Below are positions 30,282 to 37,887 of a DNA stretch of 51,002 nt, in pieces. The stretch is taken from the NCBI GenBank assembly GCA_903904685.1, contig CAIVDS010000035.1, positions 1 to 51,002 of the forward strand, written 5' to 3'. A program made the translations under genes and the position numbers. Below the pieces are notes generated by a model, which was given only the letters and a program-made list of their open reading frames with translations, was not told where the DNA came from and did not search any database. The stretch's first letter is position 1, and every line of letters starts with the position of its first letter. This stretch comes from an uncultured Verrucomicrobiota bacterium. GTDB taxonomy: Bacteria > Verrucomicrobiota > Verrucomicrobiia > Opitutales > Opitutaceae.

Positions 30282-31652
30282 TCAGCCGGTCGCGACGGCT
30301 TCGTTTGCCGCCGCCTTCGCCTCCATCGCCTTGCGCTGCGTGCGGTGGAGCAGCGCCTCGTAGACCGGCACGTCGCGCAGCCCCTCGGCCACCCCGTAGG
30401 CGGTCAGGCACGCGGCCAGCAGCGGCAGCATGAAACCGTATTGCCCGGTCAACTCCACCATCAGCACGATCCCCGTGAGCGGCGCCCGCACGATCGCCGT
30501 GAACAACGCGCCCATCCCCAGCACCGCAAAAATCTCCGGATGCGCGATCGTGGCCGGCAGCAGCCAGTGCGCCCAGTGTCCGAGCAGCAGCCCGCCCAGC
30601 GCCCCCAGCGCCAGCAACGGCGCGAAGATGCCGCCCGCCGCCCCGCTGCCATAGCTCACCATCGTGAGGAGGAAGCGCAGCGCCATCCACACCGCGATCA
30701 CCTTCACCGCAAACCCGCCCGCCAGCGACTGCTCCACCAGCGTGCCGCCCGAGCCCGTCAGACCGGGCAGAAACGCCCCCGCCAGCCCGAGCACGGCCCC
30801 GGCCAGCGCGCCCACCAAAAACGACGGCCAGCGCTTCAACCGGTCGAACGTGTCCAGGCTCCAGAGCAGCGAACGGTTGAACACCACGCCCGTCACCCCC
30901 GCCAGCGCGCCCAGCACCAAGGCCCACGGCAGCACCTCCAGCCCCGGCGCCACCATCCCGGGCAGCGGGAAAACCGGCGCGTCTCCCGTGAGCACGCGGC
31001 ACACGACATCCGACGCCACCGACGCCAGGAAGGACGCCACGAACACCACCGGCGTGAAATTCCCCTGCAGTTCCTCCAGCACGAACATCACCCCCGCCAG
31101 CGGCGCGTTGAACGCCGCCGCGATGCCCGCGCCCGCGCCCGCGCTGATCAGCGCGCGCCGCTCGCCCTCGCCCACCTTCACCCGCAGCACCTTCGCCACC
31201 AGCAAACCGGCCGATCCGCCCATCTGCACCGTCGGCCCCTCGCGGCCCAAGGCCAGACCGCCGCCGATGCCCGCCAGCCCCGCCAGAAACTTCACCGGGA
31301 TCACCCGCGCCCAGCGCAGTTCCTCCTGCTTCAACACCACCGCCTTCAGATGGGGGATGCCGCTGCCCGCCGTCTCCGGCGCGAAACGACGCACCAGCCA
31401 CAAACCAAGGCCGCTCCCGAGCGCGCCGATCGCCACACCGCCCGCGATGCGCCATGGCAACGTCAGGCCGGCCAGCCATTCCACGCGAAAACTCTCCGCG
31501 TGCGTGAGCGAGATGCGGAAACCCGCCGCCACCGTCCCGGCCACCACGCCGACCAACAGGGCCTTCAGCAGGATATGGCGGCGTTTTATCTCCGCTGTCC
31601 TCAGGCCTGATCCTGCTTCCTGGCTCGGTGTCATAAGAGGACAACAAGCCAT
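30282..31652 (-). CDS. ClC-family chloride/proton exchanger
   Basis: A 456-residue membrane protein with the ClC ion-selectivity signatures GSGIP (96-100), GREGP (136-140) and GGIFAP (about 350). The gating glutamate E138 in GREGP is present, and a Glu pair (E193, E194) stands where the proton-transfer glutamate of E. coli ClC-ec1 lies, so it is more likely an exchanger than a channel. It has no CBS domains. The start may be 31634 instead (six residues shorter); neither has a ribosome binding site. Its 3' end is 20 nt from the end of the nuclease gene. It may be transcribed with the small EamA gene, 60 nt upstream. Confidence 0.92.
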   Translation of the reverse strand: MACCPLMTPSQEAGSGLRTAEIKRRHILLKALLVGVVAGTVAAGFRISLTHAESFRVEWLAGLTLPWRIAGGVAIGALGSGLGLWLVRRFAPETAGSGIPHLKAVVLKQEELRWARVIPVKFLAGLAGIGGGLALGREGPTVQMGGSAGLLVAKVLRVKVGEGERRALISAGAGAGIAAAFNAPLAGVMFVLEELQGNFTPVVFVASFLASVASDVVCRVLTGDAPVFPLPGMVAPGLEVLPWALVLGALAGVTGVVFNRSLLWSLDTFDRLKRWPSFLVGALAGAVLGLAGAFLPGLTGSGGTLVEQSLAGGFAVKVIAVWMALRFLLTMVSYGSGAAGGIFAPLLALGALGGLLLGHWAHWLLPATIAHPEIFAVLGMGALFTAIVRAPLTGIVLMVELTGQYGFMLPLLAACLTAYGVAEGLRDVPVYEALLHRTQRKAMEAKAAANEAVATG

Positions 31653-31712
31653 GCCCGCCCCGTTGAAACAAGTTTTTTGCCCGTGCGGTCCGTTCGGAGC
31701 CCCCGGATGTGT

Positions 31713-32132
31713 TTACTTCAACGCCAGCACCACCGCGCCCGCCACGATCAGCGCGCCGCCCACGCCCGTGCGCCAGCTGAGCGATTCGCCGAGAAACAGC
31801 GCGGCAAACAAGAGCACGAACACCACGCTCAGCTTGTCGATCGGCGCGACCTTCGACGCCTCGCCCAGTTGCAGCGCGCGGAAATAGCACAGCCACGACA
31901 ACCCCGTGGCCACGCCCGACAGCGCGAGAAACAGCCACGTGCGCCGCGACAGGCCCAGCACCGCGTTCGCCGGGCAGGTGGCCAGCGCCACGCCCCACGC
32001 GAACACCAGCACCACCGTCGTCCTCACCGCCGTCGCGAGATTCGAGTCCACCCCCGACACTCCCGCCTTGGCGAGGATGGCGGTGAGCCCCGCGAACAAC
32101 GCGGACAACAGCGACCAGAAAAGCCAGTTCAT
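31713..32132 (-). CDS. Single-domain EamA/DMT family membrane protein
   Basis: A 139-residue protein with about five transmembrane helices, matching one EamA unit: WLFWSLLSALFAGLTAILAK at the N-terminus and LSVVFVLLFAALFLGESLSW near the end. Typical DMT transporters have two such units, so this one would act as a dimer. The substrate is unknown. ATG 32132 is chosen because the first helix begins there; the longer frame adds a non-hydrophobic stretch. Confidence 0.82.
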   Translation of the reverse strand: MNWLFWSLLSALFAGLTAILAKAGVSGVDSNLATAVRTTVVLVFAWGVALATCPANAVLGLSRRTWLFLALSGVATGLSWLCYFRALQLGEASKVAPIDKLSVVFVLLFAALFLGESLSWRTGVGGALIVAGAVVLALK

Positions 32133-32363
32133 GCCAAAAGACTTGGACGCCTCCGCCCCCGAAGGCAAGCGGACCCCGCTCGCCTCATGGCGAGACAAGC
32201 CCCTCCCTTGCGGGAGCGGACGGGCGCCGGCGCAACTCGCAGGCGCGATCCCAACCGATTGTTTCGCGCGTCCGGCTTCCAGGCGGACGGCGTTGCAGCG
32301 GCGCGGGCGGCCTTAAAATATTGAACTGCATCCGCCCGATGGATTGCCTGCCCTGCACACCCA

Positions 32364-33455
32364 ATGACACCGAAAGAACGAATGCATGCGGCGCTGGAGC
32401 GCAAACCCGTGGACCGGGTTCCCGTCTTCATGTGGTTTCATCCCGAGACGAGCGCGCGGCTTGGGAAGCTGCTGGAGATCCCCGCCGGTCGGGTGGACGT
32501 CGCGATGGGCAACGACGCCTGCCAGACTTGGGTGAACAACAACTACGCCATGGAAGGCATCGTCCACGAGCGCGACGGCGAATCGCACACGGACGACTGG
32601 GGCATCCGCTGGGTCAAGGACGGGGCGTTCAACCAGATCGACCGCTACCCGCTGGCCGGCGCCGCCGATGCCGCGACGGTGCTCGCCTACCGGTTTCCGT
32701 ATCGGCACCGGGAAAAACTGCTCCGGCAGATGGAACCGGTCGCGCGCGCCGCCGGACAACGGTTTCTCGGCTGCGACATTTCGCCGTGCGGGTTCGAGAT
32801 GTATTGGCGGCTGCGCGGGATGGAGAACGCCCTGCTGGATTTTGTGGGCGAGCCCGAGCTGGCGTCGGAGATGGTGGGGCGCTGCGCCGACTTCGCCATC
32901 GCGCTCGGGGAGGCCGCCTGCGAGAGATTCCCCTTGGATTGGTTGTGGACCGGGGACGATGTGGCGAGCCAGACCGGGATGATGATGAGTCCGGCCATGT
33001 GGAGGGAAATCGTCCGTCCGCATTTGCAGCGCGTCTTCGACGTCGGGCGGAAACGCGGGCTGTGGGTCGCCTACCATTGCTGCGGGGCCCTGCGGCCCAT
33101 CATCGGCGACCTGGTGGAAATGGGGCTCGATGTGCTCAACCCCGTTCAATGCAATTGCCCCGGCATGGACGCCGCGGAACTGAAAAAGGAATTCGGCGGC
33201 AGGCTCGCGTTCATGGGCGGCGTGGACACGCAGGACACGCTGCCCAACGGCAGCGCCGACGATGTGCGCCGGGCCACGCGGCATCTGCTGGATGTGATGA
33301 CCGCGGACAGAGGCGGTTACATTCTGGCGGCCTCGCACACCATTCCGCCCGAAACGCCCGACGAGAATATCTTCGCGATGTATGCCGAGGCGGGCATCAC
33401 GCGGGAAGAGATCTTCGATCACGCGGCGGCCATTCGGAAAAGCCTCCCGTCCTGA
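32364..33455 (+). CDS. Uroporphyrinogen decarboxylase-like (MtaA/CmuA-type) protein
   Basis: A 363-residue TIM-barrel protein of the URO-D superfamily. MTPKERMHAALERKPVDRVPVF at the N-terminus and GGVDTQDTLPNG near the end are family blocks. YHCCGALRPII and VQCNCPGMD supply His and Cys residues at the place where methylcobamide methyltransferases bind zinc. HemE has a different N-terminal motif, so this is more likely a methyl-transfer relative, the kind present in many copies in Verrucomicrobia and Planctomycetes. The acceptor is unknown. No corrinoid protein is adjacent. It is divergent from the EamA gene. Confidence 0.8.
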   Translation: MTPKERMHAALERKPVDRVPVFMWFHPETSARLGKLLEIPAGRVDVAMGNDACQTWVNNNYAMEGIVHERDGESHTDDWGIRWVKDGAFNQIDRYPLAGAADAATVLAYRFPYRHREKLLRQMEPVARAAGQRFLGCDISPCGFEMYWRLRGMENALLDFVGEPELASEMVGRCADFAIALGEAACERFPLDWLWTGDDVASQTGMMMSPAMWREIVRPHLQRVFDVGRKRGLWVAYHCCGALRPIIGDLVEMGLDVLNPVQCNCPGMDAAELKKEFGGRLAFMGGVDTQDTLPNGSADDVRRATRHLLDVMTADRGGYILAASHTIPPETPDENIFAMYAEAGITREEIFDHAAAIRKSLPS

Positions 33456-33476
33456 TCCCGTTCTTGCCCCGGGCTC

Positions 33477-33875
33477 GCACCCTCTGCCGCGAGGGTCCGC
33501 AATCTCCATCCGTTGGTATAACGGGCCCTCATGGAGCCTCAACCGGCTTCGACGGACGGCCAGTCGGCATGACCGGACAGCTCTGCGGATGCACCCGACA
33601 GCCCAAAACCCATCGCCACCGTGCCAACACCTTTCGCGATCAAAGGCTGGGGATGCGTGGATGAGGTAGGGCGAGGCGTCTCTGCCGAACCGCGGCTCAC
33701 CGGGGCGGTTCGCCCTGCCATTCTGATACCTTTGACTGCGAAAAGGTATAAAACCCCCATCATCGGCGCTCAAAAGGTAGGCCCAGAAGCCAAAAACCCT
33801 TTCGCCACTGCGCAATAGGCTGCAAACGAAGGAGAAAACAGCCTCATTGACGCTAAAACCGACTTCGCCAACAGA
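33477..33875 (+). repeat. Dispersed element, conserved part, copy A
   Basis: It begins 21 nt after the UroD-like gene stop and matches 50438-50813 in the same order and orientation, with many substitutions and small indels. Shared blocks include CCTCAACCGGCTTCGACGGA, CGATCAAA followed by GATGCGTGG or AATGCGTGG, an imperfect GC-rich palindrome around CCGCGGCTC flanked by GGGCGAGGC and GGTTCGCCC, GATACCTTT, and CTTCGCCAAC just before a 21-nt array. No protein-coding frame is convincing across both copies. Confidence 0.75.
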
Positions 33876-34274
33876 GATTCGGGAAGCATTTTCGGTGATT
33901 CTTAATCCGTAGAAGGAAGATTGGAATCCATAGAAGTAAGTTCGCCTTCCATTGAAGGAACATCGCCTTCCATAGAAGCAAGTTCGTCTTCCGTAGAAGG
34001 AAGATTGGAATCCATAGAAGTAAGTTCGTCTTCCATAGAAGGAACATCGCCTTCCATAGAAGTAAGTTCGCCTTCCATATAAGGAAGATTGGAATCCGTA
34101 GAAGTAAGTTCGGGTTCCATAGAAGGAAGATCGGAAGCCGTAGAAGGAGGTTCGGAAGCCCCATAAGTAAGTTCGGAAGCCATAGTCGGCGTGTCGGAAT
34201 ACTTTTTAGGATTGGCGGAATCTGTTTTCGGATTGTCTGAAGCCATTTTTGGATTGTTGGAAAGGGTTTTTGTG
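33876..34274 (+). repeat. 21-nt tandem array, copy A (about 19 units)
   Basis: Nineteen degenerate units of exactly 21 nt, for example GATTGGAATCCATAGAAGTA in the left part. From 33906 to 34262 there are 17 units without a length change. A higher-order period of four units (84 nt) is visible: units 1, 5 and 9 carry GGAAGATTGGAA, units 3 and 7 GGAACATCGCCT. The right-hand units drift toward TTTTTGGATTGTTGGAA, close to the array at 50814. Because 21 is a multiple of three, several frames stay open; the minus strand encodes heptads such as SMEGDVP and SMDSNLP (33902-34312) in one frame and LLLWIPI in another. Confidence 0.9.
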
Positions 34275-34379
34275 CAACCAGCATGCACCAACGGCAAAAA
34301 AATCATCGCCAACAGACAGTCGGGAGTCGCCGGAAGCCCAAACCGTCCGCCAGCGAGCAGTCGGCTACCGGCTCTCCGC

Positions 34380-34491
34380 TTTCACCCTTCACTCTTCACC
34401 GTTCACCTTTCCTATTTCCGCCCTCCGCTTTCACCGTTCACCATTCTCCATTCGCTTTTCACCCTTCACCCTTCACTCTTCATTCCTCAAC
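34380..34491 (+). repeat. Heptamer array, 16 units
   Basis: Sixteen 7-nt units around the consensus TTTCACC / CTTCACT / GTTCACC, without length change. It is pyrimidine-rich on the plus strand. It stands between the 21-nt array and the truncated integrase-like gene and resembles the short tandemly repeated heptamers known in cyanobacteria and some other bacteria. Confidence 0.85.
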
Positions 34492-34515
34492 CCCCGTCAC
34501 CCGTCCACCGGAATT

Positions 34516-34869
34516 TCACCGCGTGGCGCGCAGCGCCTTTACGCGGCCCACTCCGGACCGACCAAACAAAACCAACGCCTGTTTCAACTGCTCCACCTGC
34601 CAGTCCGCCGGGCTTCCCTGCTTGAAGAACGCAATGTAAGACTCCACCGCCACGGGAAACTCTAAAAGCTCGCCATGCTTTCTCGTATGATTCACAAAAC
34701 GCTCCATGTGGTATCCCAGCCAGAATGCCTCCTTGTCCGGCAACTCCACTCCGGCAGCCGTCAATATCCGCCGCACCGCATCCTTCGGTTTCAACTCCCC
34801 AATGGCAGCTCCCGTTTTGAGTGACTTCGGACCCAGTTGCGCCTCTTGCGCCGGTTCGTTCGTTTCCAT
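34516..34869 (-). pseudogene. Integrase-like N-terminal fragment (possible integron integrase)
   Basis: 117 residues from METNEPAQ. The part FVNHTRKHGELLEFPVAVESYIAFF and DWQVEQLKQALVLFGR resembles the helical core-binding N-terminal domain of tyrosine recombinases, in particular the long IntI forms of environmental bacteria. The catalytic domain, with its Arg-His-Arg-Tyr residues, is missing: the frame stops just beside the heptamer array, as if cut by it. It points away from a cassette-type core site 97 nt upstream, the usual divergent layout of an integron. Assignment rests on a domain fragment and on context, so it is tentative. Confidence 0.45.
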
Positions 34870-34965
34870 CCTGAAACCAGAAAAAAGTCCTACGCCTAAA
34901 AAGTCCACCTTCTCTCGGCTTTCCCCCCTTCGTTCCGGATTAGGCCAACTTTTTTCCATCTAAAC

Positions 34966-34975
34966 AACGTTAGGC
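34966..34975 (+). other. Integron-type core recombination site
   Basis: AACGTTAGGC fits the consensus GTTRRRY of cassette boundaries (cut after the first G). It lies between the integrase-like fragment and an ATG only 6 nt further on, as expected for a gene cassette. Confidence 0.5.
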
Positions 34976-34980
34976 AAAGC

Positions 34981-35427
34981 ATGAAACTCATCCTTCTAGT
35001 TATTGCTGCGTCGCTCCTCCAAGCCTGTAGCTTTTCGCGCGGTGATTTGGTATTTTCGAAGCCACTTGCCCAAGATTTAGTCGGCATGTACTCCGTAGAT
35101 AGCGTTTCCTGGCTGACGCCGAAACGAAGCGAGATCAAAAAAACGGTGCTAAGGCTTTCTGCCGATGGTTCGTTTACAGCCGAAATCGACCAAGGTATTT
35201 CGAGCAGTCCTCTTCTTCCAGCAACGTCTGGTCGATGGGATATGGTCGAAGTCTATGGTTTCGACTTAGGATCCAGAGCGAGTTGGGCTGTTCGCTTTAC
35301 TTCGACGGACACCTCTTCGAGGAGCGCCGTCTGCCTGAATGCGACACCTCCATATAAGTTGATGTTCGTTGATTGCCCAGCAGGAAGCCATCACGACGAC
35401 ACTTTAGTGATGAAAAAAGACAGATGA
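34981..35427 (+). CDS. Small lipoprotein, probable gene cassette
   Basis: 148 residues with a lipoprotein signal: KLILLVIAASLLQAC, lipobox LLQAC, so the mature protein is probably anchored to a membrane by Cys16. The rest (residues 17-148) is a beta-rich domain with a FTAEIDQG block and a late CPAGSHHDD; no family recognised. Base composition is clearly AT-richer than its neighbours. It has a very short leader (6 nt after the core site) and is followed 8 nt after its stop by GCCCAAC, so it looks like an integron cassette captured from elsewhere. Confidence 0.7.
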   Translation: MKLILLVIAASLLQACSFSRGDLVFSKPLAQDLVGMYSVDSVSWLTPKRSEIKKTVLRLSADGSFTAEIDQGISSSPLLPATSGRWDMVEVYGFDLGSRASWAVRFTSTDTSSRSAVCLNATPPYKLMFVDCPAGSHHDDTLVMKKDR

Positions 35428-35434
35428 CAACGGA

Positions 35435-35482
35435 GCCCAACCAGTAGGAATGAGAAGGCGTGAAGTATGCTCTTCACGCCTT
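35435..35482 (+). other. Probable attC remnant with hairpin
   Basis: GCCCAAC at 35435-35441 fits the RYYYAAC core that opens an attC. An 11-bp perfect stem follows (35455-35465 with 35472-35482, loop TATGCT). The expected closing GTTRRRY is not clearly left: GTTAGGA at 35509 fits the pattern but lies inside the transposase reading frame. The hairpin could instead be a terminator or the end of the IS. I read this as an attC interrupted by the IS110-type fragment. Confidence 0.4.
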
Positions 35483-35485
35483 TCT

Positions 35486-35667
35486 ATGCATACCACCAAA
35501 AATTACACGTTAGGACTGGATCTGGGAGACCGCCGGAGCACGTATTGCCTGCTCGACGCCGCCGGGAAGATCGAAGCCGAGGACGCGGTGGCGACTTCGC
35601 GGGAATGTTTCGAAGCCTTGTCCGCCCGTCACCCGCAAGCGGTGATCGCGATGGAAACCGGCAGCAG
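35486..35667 (+). pseudogene. IS110-family transposase, N-terminal fragment
   Basis: About 60 residues starting MHTTKNYTLGLDLGDRR. The GLDLGDRRSTYCLLDAAG block with the first catalytic Asp and the later VIAMETGSS match the DEDD-type RuvC-like N-terminus of IS110/IS1111 transposases (normally 300-400 residues). Similarity ends near 35667 and the frame runs on into the 3' end of the convergent HupE-like gene, so the element is truncated and inactive. IS1111-group members are known to insert into attC sites, which fits its place beside a cassette. Confidence 0.7.
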
Positions 35668-35675
35668 TGTTCGAC

Positions 35676-36842
35676 TCACCGCGAAAAGACCTGCTCGCGC
35701 AACGCCACCGCCAGATAATAGGCGCCACATCCGGCAATGACGACCGAGCCCCGGCGAAGCCAGACGGCATGCAAGCCGGCCTCGCATTTGAGCCGGCCCA
35801 GCGTCAGCAGGCCGAACAGCGGCAGCACCACGATCTGATGGCCGATTTCCACGCCGAGACTGAAGGCGACGAGCGCAATCCAGACCCCGACGGGCGGCAG
35901 CCCCGCCATCGCGTCCAACAGGCCGCCGGCGAAGCCCAGCCCGTGAATCAACCCAAAGCCAAACGCCACGGCAAGGCGGACCCGCGAACGGGAGCGGTCC
36001 GGCCACAGGATGTTTTCCAACGCCACGAACAGGATGCTCAGCGCAATGCCCGGCTCGACGATGAACGAGGGCAGCCGGAAGATGTCGAAGACCGACAGCG
36101 CCAGCGTCAGGGTGTGGGCGCAGGTGAACGCGGCGACGACCTTGAACATTTCCCAGAAGCGGCGCGCGGCCAGCACCAGCGCCGCCACGAAGAGCAGATG
36201 ATCGTAGCCGGTGAGAATATGCACCACGCCGTGCCGCAGATAATCGCGGAACGTGCGCCAGCGGTTCGCGGGCGGCGGCGACGCGGAGGCGGCGACCGTC
36301 CCCGGCCACCCCGTGGCCACCGTCACATGCCGGCCGCCGGGCAGCAGCCGGACATCGGCCGCGGCGGCGCCCGGTTTCGTCAGGCGCACGACGTAGCTGA
36401 CGTTCCACGCCGTGCCCGCCGCGTAGGGCCATTCTTCAAGCATGTCGTGAAACAACGTCAGCTCAGCCGGCGGCGGTCCGGCCAGCGGGTATTCGAGTTC
36501 GTAGCGGTAGAAGGTGTTTTCCGCCTGATCAATCGCGGCGGGCGGCGTCACGCCTACGACCTTGCCGGCAAGAGACCCGGTTCCCGCGGAAATCACCAGA
36601 TGGGCGAGCACGTAGCCGCGATGCCGCTCCACCCCCGCCTGCACGACGCCCGCATCCACCGCGCCAAACGGACCGAAGGCGATGCTTTGGGCCACGCAGA
36701 TCTCCCTGAGCGATACGTTCACGGCGACATCCACGCGTCGCGGCTCGACCCGCACCCACATCGCATCCTGCAGATTCGGATGCGCCTGCGCGGTGAAAAC
36801 GCCGACGCCCGCGACGATGAAAATCAGGAGAACGACGCGCAT
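35676..36842 (-). CDS. HupE/UreJ-like membrane protein with periplasmic domain
   Basis: 388 residues. A signal peptide (VVLLIFIVAGVGVFTAQA) leads to a periplasmic domain of about 200 residues, then about six helices with the HupE/UreJ signatures HILTGYDHLLFVAAL, FTCAHTLTLAL, EPGIALSI and FGFGLIHGLGFA. The His- and Asp-rich helices suggest a metal (nickel or cobalt) or small-solute channel, as in HupE; the substrate here is not known. It is 123 nt after the DUF190 gene on the same strand and may share the fluoride-switched transcript. ATG 36842 was chosen for the signal peptide. Its 3' end abuts the IS fragment. Confidence 0.85.
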   Translation of the reverse strand: MRVVLLIFIVAGVGVFTAQAHPNLQDAMWVRVEPRRVDVAVNVSLREICVAQSIAFGPFGAVDAGVVQAGVERHRGYVLAHLVISAGTGSLAGKVVGVTPPAAIDQAENTFYRYELEYPLAGPPPAELTLFHDMLEEWPYAAGTAWNVSYVVRLTKPGAAAADVRLLPGGRHVTVATGWPGTVAASASPPPANRWRTFRDYLRHGVVHILTGYDHLLFVAALVLAARRFWEMFKVVAAFTCAHTLTLALSVFDIFRLPSFIVEPGIALSILFVALENILWPDRSRSRVRLAVAFGFGLIHGLGFAGGLLDAMAGLPPVGVWIALVAFSLGVEIGHQIVVLPLFGLLTLGRLKCEAGLHAVWLRRGSVVIAGCGAYYLAVALREQVFSR

Positions 36843-36965
36843 GGACGGCAAACCCGACCGGCGCGACAAACCATATCCCGGCGAGTCCGGCCGTTGTTGG
36901 CAAAGCTTGAGCGGACCGAATGGCACGGGATGAGACAGGCGGGAAGGCGCAAGCGGGGCGGCGGC

Positions 36966-37304
36966 TCAGGCCCGCCGGGGGCGGTAGTGCAGCACCTTCA
37001 CCGTTTCCAGCGTGACCAGACCGCCGTCCATCATCCCGTCGAGCACGGGGAGAAAGGCGTTCACCTTCGCCTCGGTATCCACGATCTCGACGATCATGGG
37101 CAGGTCGTCGGACAGGCGGAGGATCTTGGCCGTGTGCAGGCGGCTGGCCGCCCCGAAGCCCATCGGGCTGCGGAGCACGGTGGCGCCGGCCAGGCCAAGC
37201 TCGCGGGCCTTCAGCACGACGGCCTCGTAGAGCGGCGCCCCGTCAAAACGGTCGGACTCGCCGATGAAAACACGGAGCAGAACGGATTCCTGGGGCAGTT
37301 GCAT
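36966..37304 (-). CDS. DUF190 protein, CrcB partner
   Basis: 112 residues with a PII-like fold pattern: LLRVFIGESDRFDGAPLYEAV at the N-terminus and LHTAKILRLSDDLPMIVEIVD in the middle. DUF190 genes usually sit beside crcB and are thought to modulate the fluoride channel. It starts 12 nt after the crcB stop, in one operon. No catalytic motif. Full length. Confidence 0.88.
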   Translation of the reverse strand: MQLPQESVLLRVFIGESDRFDGAPLYEAVVLKARELGLAGATVLRSPMGFGAASRLHTAKILRLSDDLPMIVEIVDTEAKVNAFLPVLDGMMDGGLVTLETVKVLHYRPRRA

Positions 37305-37316
37305 GGCGGGAGGGTT

Positions 37317-37709
37317 TTAACGGGAGGAGTTGAGGGAAAACGCGAGCAGATGGCCGATCCACACGGCCACGAGGCAAAGCACCACCGAGCCGACGACGTT
37401 GCCCCCGGCGCGCAGCCACTCGCCCTCGCGGGAAAGCGCGAGCGTCTGCAGGCTGAACGACGAGAAGGTCGTGAACCCGCCCAGCACGCCGGTCATGAAG
37501 AACTGCCGTCCGGCGGAGTTCACGAGATAGCGTCCGTCGGGCCCCGTGAACGTGGCGAAGAACCCGATGACGAACGAGCCGAGCACGTTCACCAGAAGCG
37601 TGCCCCAGGGGAAGGTCTCGCCCGCATGATGCGCGACGAAGCCGGACATGGCGAACCGCATCACGCTGCCGAGCGCGCCGCCGATGGCGATCAGGAGATA
37701 AAGATACAT
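37317..37709 (-). CDS. crcB: Fluoride channel CrcB (Fluc)
   Basis: 130 residues with four transmembrane helices. Family motifs: IGGALGSVMRF near residue 9, the fluoride-pathway Asn in GTLLVNVLGSF and GFTTFSSF (about 78-85), whose Phe residues line the pore. It works as a dual-topology dimer that expels fluoride. A fluoride riboswitch lies directly upstream, and DUF190 follows, so regulation by fluoride is well supported. No Shine-Dalgarno is seen before ATG 37709. Confidence 0.95.
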   Translation of the reverse strand: MYLYLLIAIGGALGSVMRFAMSGFVAHHAGETFPWGTLLVNVLGSFVIGFFATFTGPDGRYLVNSAGRQFFMTGVLGGFTTFSSFSLQTLALSREGEWLRAGGNVVGSVVLCLVAVWIGHLLAFSLNSSR

Positions 37710-37738
37710 GGAGTGTCCCAGTGCGTGGTTGTTTTCGC

Positions 37739-37812
37739 AGCAGGAGTCATCAGCGCCGGCGCACGCGCCGGGCGGTTTACCCGGAGACCGGGAAGGCAGA
37801 ATCCATTGCCGG
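37739..37812 (-). promoter_or_regulatory. Fluoride riboswitch (crcB motif)
   Basis: On the minus strand the conserved parts appear in order: GGCAATGGATTCTGCC (first stem-loop with ATGG), then AAACCGCC, a GC-rich stem CGGCGCGTGCGCCG, and GCTGATGACTCCTGC. These are the fluoride aptamer's landmarks. The region between the first stem and AAACCGCC is extended by an extra small stem. The aptamer ends 29 nt upstream of crcB. Confidence 0.85.
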
Positions 37813-37887
37813 GAAAAAGAGATTCCGTCCGGCGTGCCGTGTCAAACGGCTTTTACCCGCGCAGGAGAAAGGGTCGCCGGCTCTCTC

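Noticed and set aside
29856-31610. 584-codon plus frame opposite the ClC gene
   Set aside because: Arg/His/Gln-rich antisense frame with no motif.
33876-34274. CRISPR array
   Set aside because: Units are 21 nt, directly abutting and degenerate, with no spacers and no cas genes.
35509-35515. GTTAGGA as the closing attC core
   Set aside because: It fits the consensus but encodes the conserved TLGLD start of the transposase, so the match may be chance; the arms do not pair well with GCCCAAC.
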